64,000 bases of DNA from CAVVXX01 sp963707975 (GTDB lineage: Bacteria; Pseudomonadota; Alphaproteobacteria; Micropepsales; Micropepsaceae), in contig OY970177.1 of the NCBI GenBank assembly GCA_963707975.1, positions 62,001-126,000 of the forward strand. The letters are read 5' to 3'. Position 1 is the first letter of the stretch. Every line of letters starts with the position of its first letter. The position numbers were made by a program, and so were the translations under genes. This document shows positions 19,760 to 28,789 of the stretch, piece after piece. The notes beneath the pieces were generated by a model. The model made no database searches, had not been told where the DNA came from, and saw nothing but the letters and a program-made list of their open reading frames with translations.

Positions 19760-21910
19760 ATGACGAGCCGCGTAATCGAACTTCGCCCGAGGCCGATTGT
19801 CAAAAGAGCAAGCCGTACGATTGACTCGATGGGCGATGTGGCTGCTTCCCCCGTCGCGCAGCGTGGAATTCCCCTTGATCTTAGGCCGTTGCTGTCGCCC
19901 TATAAGGGAAAGGGACGATTGACTCTCAGAGTCGAGCGCATGCCCCGCGCCGCGCGCCTCTCCGCGGGACGCAACAATGGCGACAATACCTGGTCACTCA
20001 CTCTCGACGAATTGGAGGACCTTGAATATCTGCTCCCAGAGGGTTCCACGAATGCCCATACGCTCGCGCTCAGGGTGGTCTCTCGCGATGACGTCGGGGC
20101 TTCGACACTCGTGGTGCTCGATCTGCCAATTTCGCCCGACGCCAACGGATCGGCGCCGGCAGAAAATCGGCGGAGCACGCCCAAAGTGGCGATCTCCTCA
20201 GGCGATAAAATACAGGTTGGTCTACTCCGAGACGAATTGGTCAAAGAGGCGGACGCACTTGCCGCCCGCGAATCCGACCTTGCAGATATGCGGCGGCGTA
20301 TGGAGCGGGCCGAAGCTGAGATCACCCTGAAAGACAATGCGCTTGCTGATGCGCTCGCGGCCCGGAAAGCCGAAATAGACACGCGTATCGCCGCCCTTAC
20401 AGCGCAAGCCGCCACTGACCTAGAGCGCAGCCGCAATACCTGGCAGGCGGAACAGAATGACCGCATCACCGAGTTAGCAGCAAGTGAAGAGACGCGCATG
20501 GCGCGTGCACGCGAATCCTGGCGGCGCGAGATGCAGGAGGCGTTCTCCAAAACCGAGTCTTCCTGGAAAGCGGGCGAGGCCGAACGGCTAGCCGCAGCGG
20601 AGAAACGCTGGCAAGCGCAAGCAAACAAGGCCCTCGCCGATGCACAGTCCGCAGTGGATGCGCTGCGTAACGAAAGTGAAACAGAGCATCGCCGCTTGCG
20701 TGATGATCTGGCGCAGGCGCGGGCGATTGTTGCCGAGCGCGACGCCGAGCTGACTCGCATGCGATCGGCGATAGACGCGGCGCATCAACGCGAACAGCAA
20801 CAGTTGGGTGCGGCTCTGTCGAAAGCTGAGGCAGCAGAAACGCGGAGGTACAAGAAATCTGCAGGCGCCATAGCGGAGCTGACAATACGATGCGAACGGG
20901 CGGAAGCAGTTTTGGCCGACGCCCGCTCGCAACTGGAGGCTGAGGCGCGGCCCGGTACAGACGATGCCGAGTTACGTCAGGTTCGGGATGCGTTTGCTGC
21001 GACACAAGCAACCCTTGCCGAGCGCGAGCAGGATCTTGTCAAAGCCAGCGCGGCCATCGAGGCGGCGCATCAACGCGAACAGGAGCGGACAGAGGCTGCG
21101 CGATCGAAAGCCGAAGTGACTTGGCGGGCCAATGAGGCGGAGCGGTTGGCCGCTGCTGAAAGACAATGGCGGGGCGAGCATAGTAAGCATCTGGCAGAGG
21201 CCAAAGCGCGCTATGAGGCTGTCGAATTGGCCTTGGCCGATATGCGCATAAAAGCGCGCCAAGAGGGCGCAGCTACTGAAAGGCTAAGCAATGAGTTGGC
21301 GGTTCTGCAGTCCATTCTGAATAGCCGGGATATCGAGTTGGCACGAATGCGCACAACGTTCGAGCCTGATCACCAGGACACGTCCGATCTCATCACGGGA
21401 CGACCCAGAGCTGCAGCCGAGCTGGACGATGGGCAAAAGGTTATACAATCCGAGCGCAGTCTCGTTCGCGATGCCGTTGTCGTGATGGGCGTAGTGATGA
21501 CTTTTTTCTTAATCTATTTCCGTGTCGACGCCTTTTTGCCTGAATATTTGCGGATAACTCAACCCACTATCGCAACGGAAGGCAGTGTTCCGGCGGTGGG
21601 GTCCACCGCGCCGCAGAAGCCCGCGCCAGCACCTGCATCTTCAATGGAGCACGACACGGCCAGCGTCACCCGTGGCGTCAATCTTCGCGCCGGCCCATCT
21701 ACGGTGGCAGACGTCATCGCAGCATTGCCACTCGGTGTGGTAGTCGAAAAAATCGAGCAACGCGGAAACTGGACGCGCGTCCAAACACGGGGCAAGGGCG
21801 ATCCGTCAAAGCCTCTACAGGGTTGGATATACGATTCCTATATGAGTGTGACTGTCGTGCGCCCTGATAAATCGGCCGCTGGAAATCCAGACCGGGTACG
21901 TAGCCCCTGA
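19760..21910 (+). CDS. Large coiled-coil protein with one TM helix and a C-terminal SH3b domain
   Basis: 716 residues, unrecognised as a whole. Residues about 45-130 (LTLRVERMPRAARLSAGRNN then GDNTWSLTLDEL) resemble the immunoglobulin/cadherin-like modules of giant alphaproteobacterial adhesins. Residues about 150-555 are an Ala/Glu/Arg-rich coiled coil with internal repeats: EAERLAAAEKRW (about 271) recurs as EAERLAAAERQW (about 458), and AHQREQ recurs at about 341 and 436. A transmembrane helix lies at about 572-592, and residues about 633-705 form a bacterial SH3 domain (GVNLRAGPSTVADVIAALP). By analogy the SH3 domain would be periplasmic and the coiled coil cytoplasmic. Confidence 0.8.
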   Translation: MTSRVIELRPRPIVKRASRTIDSMGDVAASPVAQRGIPLDLRPLLSPYKGKGRLTLRVERMPRAARLSAGRNNGDNTWSLTLDELEDLEYLLPEGSTNAHTLALRVVSRDDVGASTLVVLDLPISPDANGSAPAENRRSTPKVAISSGDKIQVGLLRDELVKEADALAARESDLADMRRRMERAEAEITLKDNALADALAARKAEIDTRIAALTAQAATDLERSRNTWQAEQNDRITELAASEETRMARARESWRREMQEAFSKTESSWKAGEAERLAAAEKRWQAQANKALADAQSAVDALRNESETEHRRLRDDLAQARAIVAERDAELTRMRSAIDAAHQREQQQLGAALSKAEAAETRRYKKSAGAIAELTIRCERAEAVLADARSQLEAEARPGTDDAELRQVRDAFAATQATLAEREQDLVKASAAIEAAHQREQERTEAARSKAEVTWRANEAERLAAAERQWRGEHSKHLAEAKARYEAVELALADMRIKARQEGAATERLSNELAVLQSILNSRDIELARMRTTFEPDHQDTSDLITGRPRAAAELDDGQKVIQSERSLVRDAVVVMGVVMTFFLIYFRVDAFLPEYLRITQPTIATEGSVPAVGSTAPQKPAPAPASSMEHDTASVTRGVNLRAGPSTVADVIAALPLGVVVEKIEQRGNWTRVQTRGKGDPSKPLQGWIYDSYMSVTVVRPDKSAAGNPDRVRSP

Positions 21911-22100
21911 GAGGACATTTCATTGATCGGGACCGGATGTCTTTGTCGTTAGCCTCAGGTTGGACAGCAACGTATGCGACAGTTGACGGCGTGGACACAT
22001 CGATATCTTGTTATTGATCGATTACCGGCATCATTTGCGGTTCAGAGAGCATCTCCCGAGATTGCCACCACCCCTGAGAAGTTGCTCGCCTCCGAGATAC

Positions 22101-22218
22101 CGATGATGCCGATCTTGGCGCCGGGATTGAACGAGAACCAAATATCCTTCAGCACTTGCGGGCCGCCCGGATAGGTCTTCGACAGGCCCTTCATCAAATA
22201 TACAAATAGCCGGGCCAT
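22101..22218 (-). pseudogene. Truncated, diverged copy of the ettA 5' end
   Basis: Read on minus from ATG 22218 it gives MARLFVYLMKGLSKTYPGGP, QVLKDIWFSFNPGAKIGIIG, against MAGPQFVYVMKGLSKTYPGG in ettA. The match stops just before the Walker A loop, where the sequence turns into ISEASNFSG. Similarity also extends upstream of the start (a GGAGG...TGCA...GAAAC...GCAAC pattern in both). It is therefore a partial duplication or a remnant of a second ABC-F gene, not a functional gene. Confidence 0.85.
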
Positions 22219-22568
22219 CAGTGTTCCTTCACGGGTTGCGGGAGGCGCGCCTTGTAGCGGAGGTGCAGGCGAAACTGCAACTCCATTCGCGCGCGGGCGA
22301 GTGAACGCGTGGATAGATGTAATGAATTCATTCGCTCTGAAGCATATCGCTACCGGCGCCCTCAGACGTTCCGTGGCTTTTGGGGTGTTCGTTTGTCATT
22401 TTTTCGCTGCCTTCTCCCCTGCGAGATGTTTGAGTGGGGGATAAATCGCTGGCGAAAGAACTTCAGAGATCGCTGCTACCATCTCTCAGAACCCATGCCA
22501 TAGCGCCAGAGATAAGTCTGGATCGCGCAAATTCGAGGCATGCGGGCGCCTGTGGCGTCCGAGTTCGG

Positions 22569-22596
22569 ATGTCCGACCACCGCCACATGCGGACAT
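22569..22596. repeat. GTCCG-N14-CGGAC element, copy 2
   Basis: ATGTCCG (22569-22575) and CGGACAT (22590-22596) form a seven-base perfect inverted repeat with the same 14-base spacing as the other two copies. On the minus strand it reads GTCCGCATGTGGC, close to copy 1. Confidence 0.55.
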
Positions 22597-22859
22597 TCAT
22601 CTGAGTCCATGAGCGTAATCGCCCGGATGAGGTTTTCGGAAGGGACAAGACGCATGGGTAGGGATTACACTTGCTTTCTTGCTGCGACGCACCATATATG
22701 CACCAGACCTCGCGGTCGCACGACGGCGCTTACTTTACTCCGCGTCTGTCACGGCAAGGCAAATCTCAACATACCGTTCGCTCCAGATGTGCGTGGAAGA
22801 CGGCAAAATAGCCGTAGCACGCGTATTGCGCTGTTTGCTGCTAGTCAAAAGGAACGAAC

Positions 22860-24092
22860 GTGACGAACCTGTGTTTTTCGATGCTCGGCGTGACGGAGCC
22901 GCTTTGCCGCGCGCTCGTGGCCGAGAATTATCTCACCCCGACCCCCATCCAGGCGCAGGCTATTCCGCTCATTCTGGCTGGACGCGATGTTGTCGGTATC
23001 GCGCAAACCGGAACCGGCAAGACGGCGGCTTTTGGCCTGCCGCTGCTGCAACGGCTTGCTGAAAATCGCGTACCGCCTGCACCGCGTTCCGCGCGCGCAC
23101 TCATTCTGGCGCCTACGCGCGAGCTCGCCCTTCAAATTGACCAAAGTCTACGAACCTATGGCCAGCATCTTCATCTGCGGCATGCGGTGATACTTGGTGG
23201 CATCAACCAGAACAAGCAGATCGCATCCATGCGCCAGGGCGTCGACATTCTGGTGGCAACCCCCGGACGGTTGCTCGATCTGGTGAACCAAAAGCACATA
23301 ATTCTTGGCTCTCTAACAACTCTTATCATCGACGAAGCCGATCGCATGTTCGACATGGGTTTCATCCGTGATGTGCGCAAAATCGTTAACAATATCCCGC
23401 GCCAGCGCCAAGGTATGCTGTTCTCCGCCACCATGCCGACCGATGTGGCCCATCTGGTCAAAGAGATGCTGCACAATCCCGTACGCATTGATATTTCACC
23501 CACAATGGTCACCGCCGACAATATCGACCAGCGCGTCTATTTCGTAGCGGCGCAAGACAAGCGTGCCTTGCTGCGCGACCTGCTGCTTGATAAAACGATG
23601 AACCGCGTAATCGTCTTCACCCGCACCAAACATTGCGCCAACAAGGTAACTGAATATCTAGGCAAGTCGGGCCACGCGGTCGTAGCAATTCACGGCAACA
23701 AAGCGCAAAACGCACGCCAGCGCGCCTTGGTGGATTTTCGTTCCGGACGCGCGCGCATCCTGGTTGCCACAGACATCGCAGCTCGCGGCATCGATATTGA
23801 CGATGTGACCCACGTCATCAATTACGAATTGCCGGACGTAGCGGAATGCTATGTGCACCGAATCGGCCGCACGGCGCGCGCAGGAAGCGGAGGTACCGCT
23901 ATCGCATTCTGCGATCCTTCGGAGCGCGGATCATTGCGTGCCATCGAGCGGCTGGTAAAGCGCGAACTTATCGCGATGGGTGGCCAGAGCCGACCGCAAG
24001 AAGAAAGCATCGGCCGCAAGCACGAACGTAATTACGCGACGCCGCGCAATCGCCGTTTCCGCGGCGGGCGCAATGCGCGCCGTGCTGCCTAG
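22860..24092 (+). CDS. DEAD-box ATP-dependent RNA helicase, RhlE-like
   Basis: 410 residues with the complete motif set of superfamily 2 DEAD-box helicases: the Q motif region TPTPIQAQAIP (about 26-36), motif I AQTGTGKT (48-55), PTRELALQ, GG, ATPGRLLD, DEAD (157-160), SAT (188-190), then the second RecA domain with VIVFTRTK, LVATDIAARGIDI and HRIGRTARAG. The tail is short and basic (RNRRFRGGRNARRA), typical of RhlE-type proteins acting on structured RNA in cold adaptation, ribosome assembly or decay. The start is the GTG at 22860. Confidence 0.93.
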   Translation: MTNLCFSMLGVTEPLCRALVAENYLTPTPIQAQAIPLILAGRDVVGIAQTGTGKTAAFGLPLLQRLAENRVPPAPRSARALILAPTRELALQIDQSLRTYGQHLHLRHAVILGGINQNKQIASMRQGVDILVATPGRLLDLVNQKHIILGSLTTLIIDEADRMFDMGFIRDVRKIVNNIPRQRQGMLFSATMPTDVAHLVKEMLHNPVRIDISPTMVTADNIDQRVYFVAAQDKRALLRDLLLDKTMNRVIVFTRTKHCANKVTEYLGKSGHAVVAIHGNKAQNARQRALVDFRSGRARILVATDIAARGIDIDDVTHVINYELPDVAECYVHRIGRTARAGSGGTAIAFCDPSERGSLRAIERLVKRELIAMGGQSRPQEESIGRKHERNYATPRNRRFRGGRNARRAA

Positions 24093-24118
24093 ACTGACCG
24101 CGTGAAAAGGTTACGAAA

Positions 24119-24334
24119 ATGAAAAAGCACAAACCTCTGCCAGGCGCTTATGCCGCTTTGACAAAAGACACCAGGTTCGCCGGAACTTACGAAGTTCTGG
24201 TGCCAGCTCTTGACCGGGTGAAGCCTCACCGTGTTCCGCTGCAGTTTCCGACGCAAGAAATTGCCACCGCGTGGATTCACAGCCCGGAAGGAGTGGAGAT
24301 GATCGCCCAAGTGCTGAAATTCAGTGGGAAATAG
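24119..24334 (+). CDS. Small hypothetical protein (71 aa)
   Basis: Starts 27 bases after the helicase stop, with AAGG about nine bases before the ATG. The product (MKKHKPLPGAYAALTKDTRF onwards) has no signal peptide or transmembrane helix and contains a mixed alpha/beta-like pattern ending IHSPEGVEMIAQVLKFSGK. It may be co-transcribed with the helicase. I do not recognise a family. Confidence 0.55.
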   Translation: MKKHKPLPGAYAALTKDTRFAGTYEVLVPALDRVKPHRVPLQFPTQEIATAWIHSPEGVEMIAQVLKFSGK

Positions 24335-25194
24335 GTTGGTAGTCAGGGAATGAAGCAAAGCACATCGAAAATGAGAGAAATCAATTGCTGGTAAAGACAG
24401 CGTCACGAGAGCTTATGGTATTTTCCTGTTCTGCTTAGTCGGCGAGTACTTTTGTCCGTTGCCAGCAAGGAGCGGCACGCCAACGATGCAATTTCACGAT
24501 CACGAGGCTGCAATAGTTCCATCAGGCCCACGTTTCATTGATTTCTCACTGCCTTGCGCCTGCGAGCATACCGCTCGGAACCCAAAAGCTCGTGCCACAT
24601 ACGCGCGGCGCATACGGATTCATTTTCTTAGGTCTGTCTGGCCTTTTGGTCGGCCACTGGAACGTCAATGTCGTCGGCTTGCGGGAAGAGGGTCTGATGC
24701 CGGTAGGAACTCTTTCAACCTTCGAACCAGTTCTTCAGCCGTTTCTCGTCGAGCCCAGCGAGGCTAACCCTGTAAAATTTAGAGTGATCCCCATACCCCG
24801 GCTTGCGTTCGATGGCGCCGATGCAATGCGGAGCGCTGTAGTGCCCTTCAGCGTGCCTGGCCAGGCTCGCTAATCCTCTACGAACGTCGGTACAATTGAT
24901 TTGACCCGTGTTGGACGCCCATGCGTCTTCCTTCACTTGCGCTACCACCTATTACCAAGTTGTACCAATCGGCACTTTAGGGCTAAGCGGCGAAAAATGA
25001 ACTGGGTCACCTAACGAAATTATCAGCTGCCATCGCACAAGAAGAGAGGATGCGGCCCTGATCCAGCCGCCTTGCTAGACTAGCAAATACTTCAGAAATC
25101 AATGGGACGAGGAATGTCCGCTTTGGCTCAGCAACGGACTAAAGTTGAGGCGCCACCCCAGGCATCGTTGCCATGAACTTCTCAACCGCGACTT
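24335..25194. other. Gene-poor region with fragmentary open frames
   Basis: 860 bases with no gene I can support. A 77-codon minus frame (24715-24948) has a protein-like composition (GYGDHSKFYRVSLAGLDEKR) and could be a fragment of a decayed gene; two plus-strand frames over the same bases look random. The third GTCCG-N14-CGGAC element lies at 25116-25139. Confidence 0.45.
25116..25139. repeat. GTCCG-N14-CGGAC element, copy 3
   Basis: GTCCG (25116-25120) and CGGAC (25135-25139) with the same 14-base spacer as copies 1 and 2. The left half reads ATGTCCGCTTTGGC. Confidence 0.5.
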
Positions 25195-26445
25195 TCAGAA
25201 GTTTATTTTGGCGCGGGAAACGACGGCGACGGCGCCCTGGCCCCTCTGGCCGCCGGCGTTCATCTGATATGCCGCGTTGGCTTGCAGCGCGAGGCTGCCG
25301 CCGAGGAAGCTGGTCACATAGCCCAGTTCGATGTCGGATTCGGGCGCGTCACCCAGCAGCGAATTGTTGCCATTGAGGAGGAGATTGCCGTTGCTGTCGG
25401 CAAGAAAGCCCGATGTGGTGCCGGAAAACTGCAGCGGTCGCGACAGCGAAAGCCCCAGCGTATCGTTGCCGAATAATCCTTCCTTCGCCACCGTGATGCC
25501 GTAAGCGGTGCTGCTGATGGTGCTGGCGCTTGGCGCAAAGCCGCTCGAGCGCAGATTAAGCTGCGTCAGGCCCTGATTGTAGGACACCGTTGTCACCCAG
25601 CCTGCGCCAAAGCCCACGCGCGCCGAAATGCCGAGCGCTGCGGTTTCCGCCGCGTTGACCACGGCGATGGGAGCCGAGGTCACATCGCCCAGCAGCGAGT
25701 TGCTTTCGCTGCTATGCGAAGCCGTGACATCGAGACCGCCCCAATCGGCGAAGTTCCAGTCGATGGCTGCGGCCGTCGTGCTGGCGCTGCGCCCGTCCGC
25801 GGCTAACCGCAAGGCAAGATCGGGCGGCAATGCGCTTAACCCCGCGCCGGCGAGCAGGCTTTGACGGCCTGCGGCTTCGAGCCCAAGTGTGGCGTGGCCG
25901 ATGCGCAATTGCAGATTGTCCGCGAGATGCGCGGTGATGCCTGCGTAGACGCCGCCATCGGTCAACGACAGATAAGGCGAACGCGCGCCCGGAGAGGAAA
26001 GGAAGAGGCTGTCTTCCGGGTTGGCGCCGCCGCCAAATGCGCCCATGGCGGCAAGATCTCGCCCTTGCGCGAAATTGACTTCGATGCCCGGCGCCAAAGC
26101 CGCGGACAGCATAATGTCGCGCAGTGACCATGCGGCTTGTGCTGAAAGATCCGAGGCGATGGATGTCGTGAGCGAAAGATTATCCGACAACAGCCCGGAC
26201 GCGGTGACGCCATTGCCTACCAGGCGGAAAGGGATTGTTGTCGCTGGCGGCTCGAGCAAAATGGTGGCGAGATTGCCGGCGGGGAAATTCGGATCGGAAA
26301 CGCCTGCGGGTGTGGTGAGCGCGTTGCCGGGCACAAGCGTCAGCACCGCGTCGTCGTTCGACGGCACGGCATCCGTTGCGCTCCACGCTGAACTTGCCCA
26401 CAGGCCCGCTAGCGTGGCCGCGACAGTCAGAACTCGACCGCGCAT
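25195..26445 (-). CDS. Predicted outer-membrane beta-barrel protein (autotransporter-barrel-like)
   Basis: From ATG 26445 (GGAGA nine bases upstream) a signal peptide MRGRVLTVAATLAGLWASSA precedes about 395 residues rich in alternating hydrophobic strands and Gly/Ser/Asn turns. The C-terminus is AVVSRAKINF: a final Phe with alternating hydrophobics is the sorting signal recognised by the BAM complex. The second half resembles the barrel of autotransporters, but the passenger is short and no protease motif is visible. The exact family is uncertain. Confidence 0.65.
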   Translation of the reverse strand: MRGRVLTVAATLAGLWASSAWSATDAVPSNDDAVLTLVPGNALTTPAGVSDPNFPAGNLATILLEPPATTIPFRLVGNGVTASGLLSDNLSLTTSIASDLSAQAAWSLRDIMLSAALAPGIEVNFAQGRDLAAMGAFGGGANPEDSLFLSSPGARSPYLSLTDGGVYAGITAHLADNLQLRIGHATLGLEAAGRQSLLAGAGLSALPPDLALRLAADGRSASTTAAAIDWNFADWGGLDVTASHSSESNSLLGDVTSAPIAVVNAAETAALGISARVGFGAGWVTTVSYNQGLTQLNLRSSGFAPSASTISSTAYGITVAKEGLFGNDTLGLSLSRPLQFSGTTSGFLADSNGNLLLNGNNSLLGDAPESDIELGYVTSFLGGSLALQANAAYQMNAGGQRGQGAVAVVSRAKINF

Positions 26446-26630
26446 AACCCCGCACTCTCCTCTGGGAGCCAAACTCCCATGCGGTATTGTACCAAACGCC
26501 TGACTCCACGAAAATGAAGCTTCTGAAATTATTGAGGCAGAACTTGGTCTTATCTGTTACCGCAGAGCAACATGAGCGTGGATGTCTGTTTTTGGCAAAT
26601 AATACAGCAAATGCCTGTGGTTAGCGGCCA

Positions 26631-27404
26631 CTAAAACGACCAGCCGCCATAGGCCTCGCCGAAATAAAGCACCGACAAAGCCGTGCCGACTACAATGACG
26701 ATGCCGCGCAACCATTTTGGCGGAATGAGCCGCACCGCCCGCGCGCCGGTGAAGCCACCAAGGATCGCGCCCACCATCACCGAGAGCGCGGCGAGCCAGC
26801 GCACGGCGTCCACTACGATAAACATCGCCGCCGCGACGCCGTTGATGGCGACGGCCAGCAGATTTTTCTGCGCGTTAGCGCTTTGCGTATCGCTGTAACC
26901 GGCAAGCGCCAGGCCAGCCATCAAAAGCACGCCCATGCCTGCGCCAAAATAGCCGCCATAAACCGCGAAGACGAATTCAAGCACGTAAGGCAGAACAACA
27001 TAGGCGCGATGGCCTTCGACATAATGCGAGACCCGCTTGACGATGAAGCCGCTGAAAGTAAACAACAATGTGGCGACGGCCAGCAGCCACGGCACGAGGC
27101 TGAAAAAAAGTGCATTTGTGGAGGAAAGCAATAAACCGGCGCCGACGGCGCCGCCAAAAGCCGCCACGCCAAGACGCAGGCCAAGGTCTGTACGAACTTT
27201 TTTCAGTTCCGGAAGATAGATCGCCGACGCCGTGACCGAGCCTGGCCACAAAGCAACCGTGCTGGTTGCATTGGCGAGCACGGGCGGCAGGCCAATGCTC
27301 AGCAATACTGGAAACGAGAAAAACGTGCCGCCGCCCACCACGGCATTGGACGCGCCGGCGAGAAAACCGGCGCCCGCGAGCAAGGCGATTTGCGTGAGCG
27401 TCAT
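26631..27404 (-). CDS. TauE/SafE-family sulfite or anion exporter
   Basis: 257-residue inner-membrane protein with about eight hydrophobic helices in two similar halves, each with a Gly-rich loop: AGFLAGASNAVVGGGTFFSF at the N-terminus and GGYFGAGMGVLLMAG in the middle. These are the family signatures. TauE/SafE proteins export sulfite, sulfoacetate or other organic anions; the substrate cannot be read from sequence. It lies 24 bases downstream of the flavin reductase gene on the same strand. Confidence 0.92.
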   Translation of the reverse strand: MTLTQIALLAGAGFLAGASNAVVGGGTFFSFPVLLSIGLPPVLANATSTVALWPGSVTASAIYLPELKKVRTDLGLRLGVAAFGGAVGAGLLLSSTNALFFSLVPWLLAVATLLFTFSGFIVKRVSHYVEGHRAYVVLPYVLEFVFAVYGGYFGAGMGVLLMAGLALAGYSDTQSANAQKNLLAVAINGVAAAMFIVVDAVRWLAALSVMVGAILGGFTGARAVRLIPPKWLRGIVIVVGTALSVLYFGEAYGGWSF

Positions 27405-27428
27405 GCAGAACCGGAAAACTGGCGCAAA

Positions 27429-28007
27429 TTACATCTTATGCGATTCTCCCGCCCGCAATCTCGCCGTCCATTCGGCGAGGCTGACGAGAAGCTGTTGGAT
27501 TAATTTCTTCGTCATCTCATCGGTAAGGCGGCCTTCCTTATCGAACTTCTCCTGTGCGCGGGCGATCATCACTTCAGGCCGGTTGAGCGGAAAGGCGTTC
27601 AAGAACACGCAAATTTGGCGCAAATGATATTGCGCCCGCGCAGTGCCGATATTGCCCTGGCTTGCTCCCATGATGGCGACGGGCTTGCCGCTGAAGGGCT
27701 GGCTGGGCACGCGCGACATCCAATCGATGGCGTTCTTCAGCACGCCGGGAACGGAATAATTGTATTCGGGCGAGACAAAGAGCACCGCATCGGCAGCAGA
27801 GATCTTTGCGCCCAGCACCTGCACCGGCGCCGGAAAGCCCTGATCCTCGACGTCCTTATTGTAAGGCGGGATCGAACCGATCTCAGCCGTGTCGATGGTC
27901 ATGCCGGCGGGCACGAACTCGATCGCCGCGCGCAGCGCCAAGCGGTTGTACGAGCCCTTGCGCAGACTGCCGCATAGGCCGAGCACGTCGAGCCTGGAGT
28001 CGGCCAT
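27429..28007 (-). CDS. NADPH-dependent FMN reductase (ChrR/YieF-like)
   Basis: 192-residue flavodoxin-fold reductase. GLCGSLRKGSYNRLAL at the N-terminus is the FMN phosphate-binding loop, and VLFVSPEYNYSVPGVLKNAI (about 94-113) is the family flavin signature, followed by KPVAIMGASQG. Enzymes of this group reduce quinones, chromate or azo compounds via FMN. GGAG lies just upstream of the ATG. Likely co-transcribed with the exporter. Confidence 0.93.
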   Translation of the reverse strand: MADSRLDVLGLCGSLRKGSYNRLALRAAIEFVPAGMTIDTAEIGSIPPYNKDVEDQGFPAPVQVLGAKISAADAVLFVSPEYNYSVPGVLKNAIDWMSRVPSQPFSGKPVAIMGASQGNIGTARAQYHLRQICVFLNAFPLNRPEVMIARAQEKFDKEGRLTDEMTKKLIQQLLVSLAEWTARLRAGESHKM

Positions 28008-28051
28008 GGCAATCTCCTCCGTTTCAGAACCTGGATGTTAAGGTGCAATAA

Positions 28052-28090
28052 GAAAATATAAAACGCCCGGGCCGGTGGTCGGCCCGGGCG
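28052..28090 (-). terminator. Rho-independent terminator after the PRC-barrel gene
   Basis: On minus the hairpin CGCCCGGGCCG / CGGCCCGGGCG (28064-28090) is followed by TTTTATATTTT. It separates the PRC-barrel gene from the downstream flavin reductase gene. Confidence 0.9.
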
Positions 28091-28112
28091 TAGCTGACTG
28101 CCTGACAGCGAT

Positions 28113-28619
28113 TTAGGTTCCTTTGGCTTGCGGCAGGGCCTTGATCTGGTTCTTGGTCATGGTCGTGACCAGAATGTTGCGGTCTTGCTGGAACTTCAGC
28201 TTGTTCGCCCTGATGGCGACGACCTTGCTGCCGGTGCCGAGGAAGCTGCCGACATCGACCTTGACCGCCGTCGGCTTTCCGTTGGAACCCAGCACAACGT
28301 CATGGACCGGGCCGATGGAATTGCCCTGATCGTCCTGCACGCTCGCGCTGGCCAGCGTCTCCTTGGGGTTCTGGACCTCCGTCAGTGCAATACTGGCCGC
28401 GCTGGTTGTGCTGGCGTTCGCGCCCGTGCTTTGGGTCTGAGTGCCCTGGCTCATCGGATCCTGGCTGGAGGTCGTCTGGCTATTGGTATCGCTTGAGCTT
28501 GGCGCGGCGGCTTGCGTTGAGCTCCTATCGGCCGCTGCTACCCCGCTTGCATTCGCAGTAATAGCGAACGCGGCGAGCGCAACAATGGCTGCGCCACCTA
28601 GTAAGGTTTTGAGTGTCAT
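28113..28619 (-). CDS. Secreted PRC-barrel-like protein
   Basis: 168 residues: a signal peptide (to about residue 24), a Ser/Thr/Gln-rich low-complexity linker of about 60 residues, and a C-terminal domain (LASASVQDDQGNSIGPVHDV, VVLGSNGKPTAVKVDVG, KVVAIRANKL) that fits the PRC-barrel fold. Periplasmic PRC-barrel proteins are common in soil alphaproteobacteria; their role is unclear, with possible links to RNA-processing or photosynthetic reaction-centre H-subunit folds by fold only. It is a single gene with its own terminator. Confidence 0.75.
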   Translation of the reverse strand: MTLKTLLGGAAIVALAAFAITANASGVAAADRSSTQAAAPSSSDTNSQTTSSQDPMSQGTQTQSTGANASTTSAASIALTEVQNPKETLASASVQDDQGNSIGPVHDVVLGSNGKPTAVKVDVGSFLGTGSKVVAIRANKLKFQQDRNILVTTMTKNQIKALPQAKGT

Positions 28620-28789
28620 CGAGCATTCTCCTTCTTACGTTGTGCCCCGACCCGGAGGAAATCATCCTCGCGTGCTCACAACGTCTGCGCGTATTTACCG
28701 TTCCCGATGTGGACGGTGGTTTTCAGAGAATTCAAGATGTTGGTGGGATAAATGCGGAAATGCGGAACATTTAGCGTCACTTGCGCGTT

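Larger units (their letters stand above)
21911..22859. other. Gene-poor region with an ettA remnant and an inverted repeat
   Basis: About 950 bases without an intact gene. It contains the ettA 5'-end remnant (22101-22218), about 80 further bases that still resemble the ettA upstream region, and the second GTCCG-N14-CGGAC element (22569-22596). Other open frames have no recognisable product. The promoter of the helicase gene must lie near the 3' end. Confidence 0.5.

Noticed and set aside
20222..21262. Several open frames antisense to the coiled-coil gene
   Set aside because: Shadow frames caused by the repetitive Ala/Arg/Glu codons of the real gene.
22309..22503. 64-codon frame in the gap before the helicase
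   Set aside because: Aromatic and Arg-rich random-looking product; no RBS and no support from neighbours.
24459..24873. Two overlapping plus-strand frames
   Set aside because: They overlap each other in different frames and a more protein-like minus-strand fragment; none has a convincing start.
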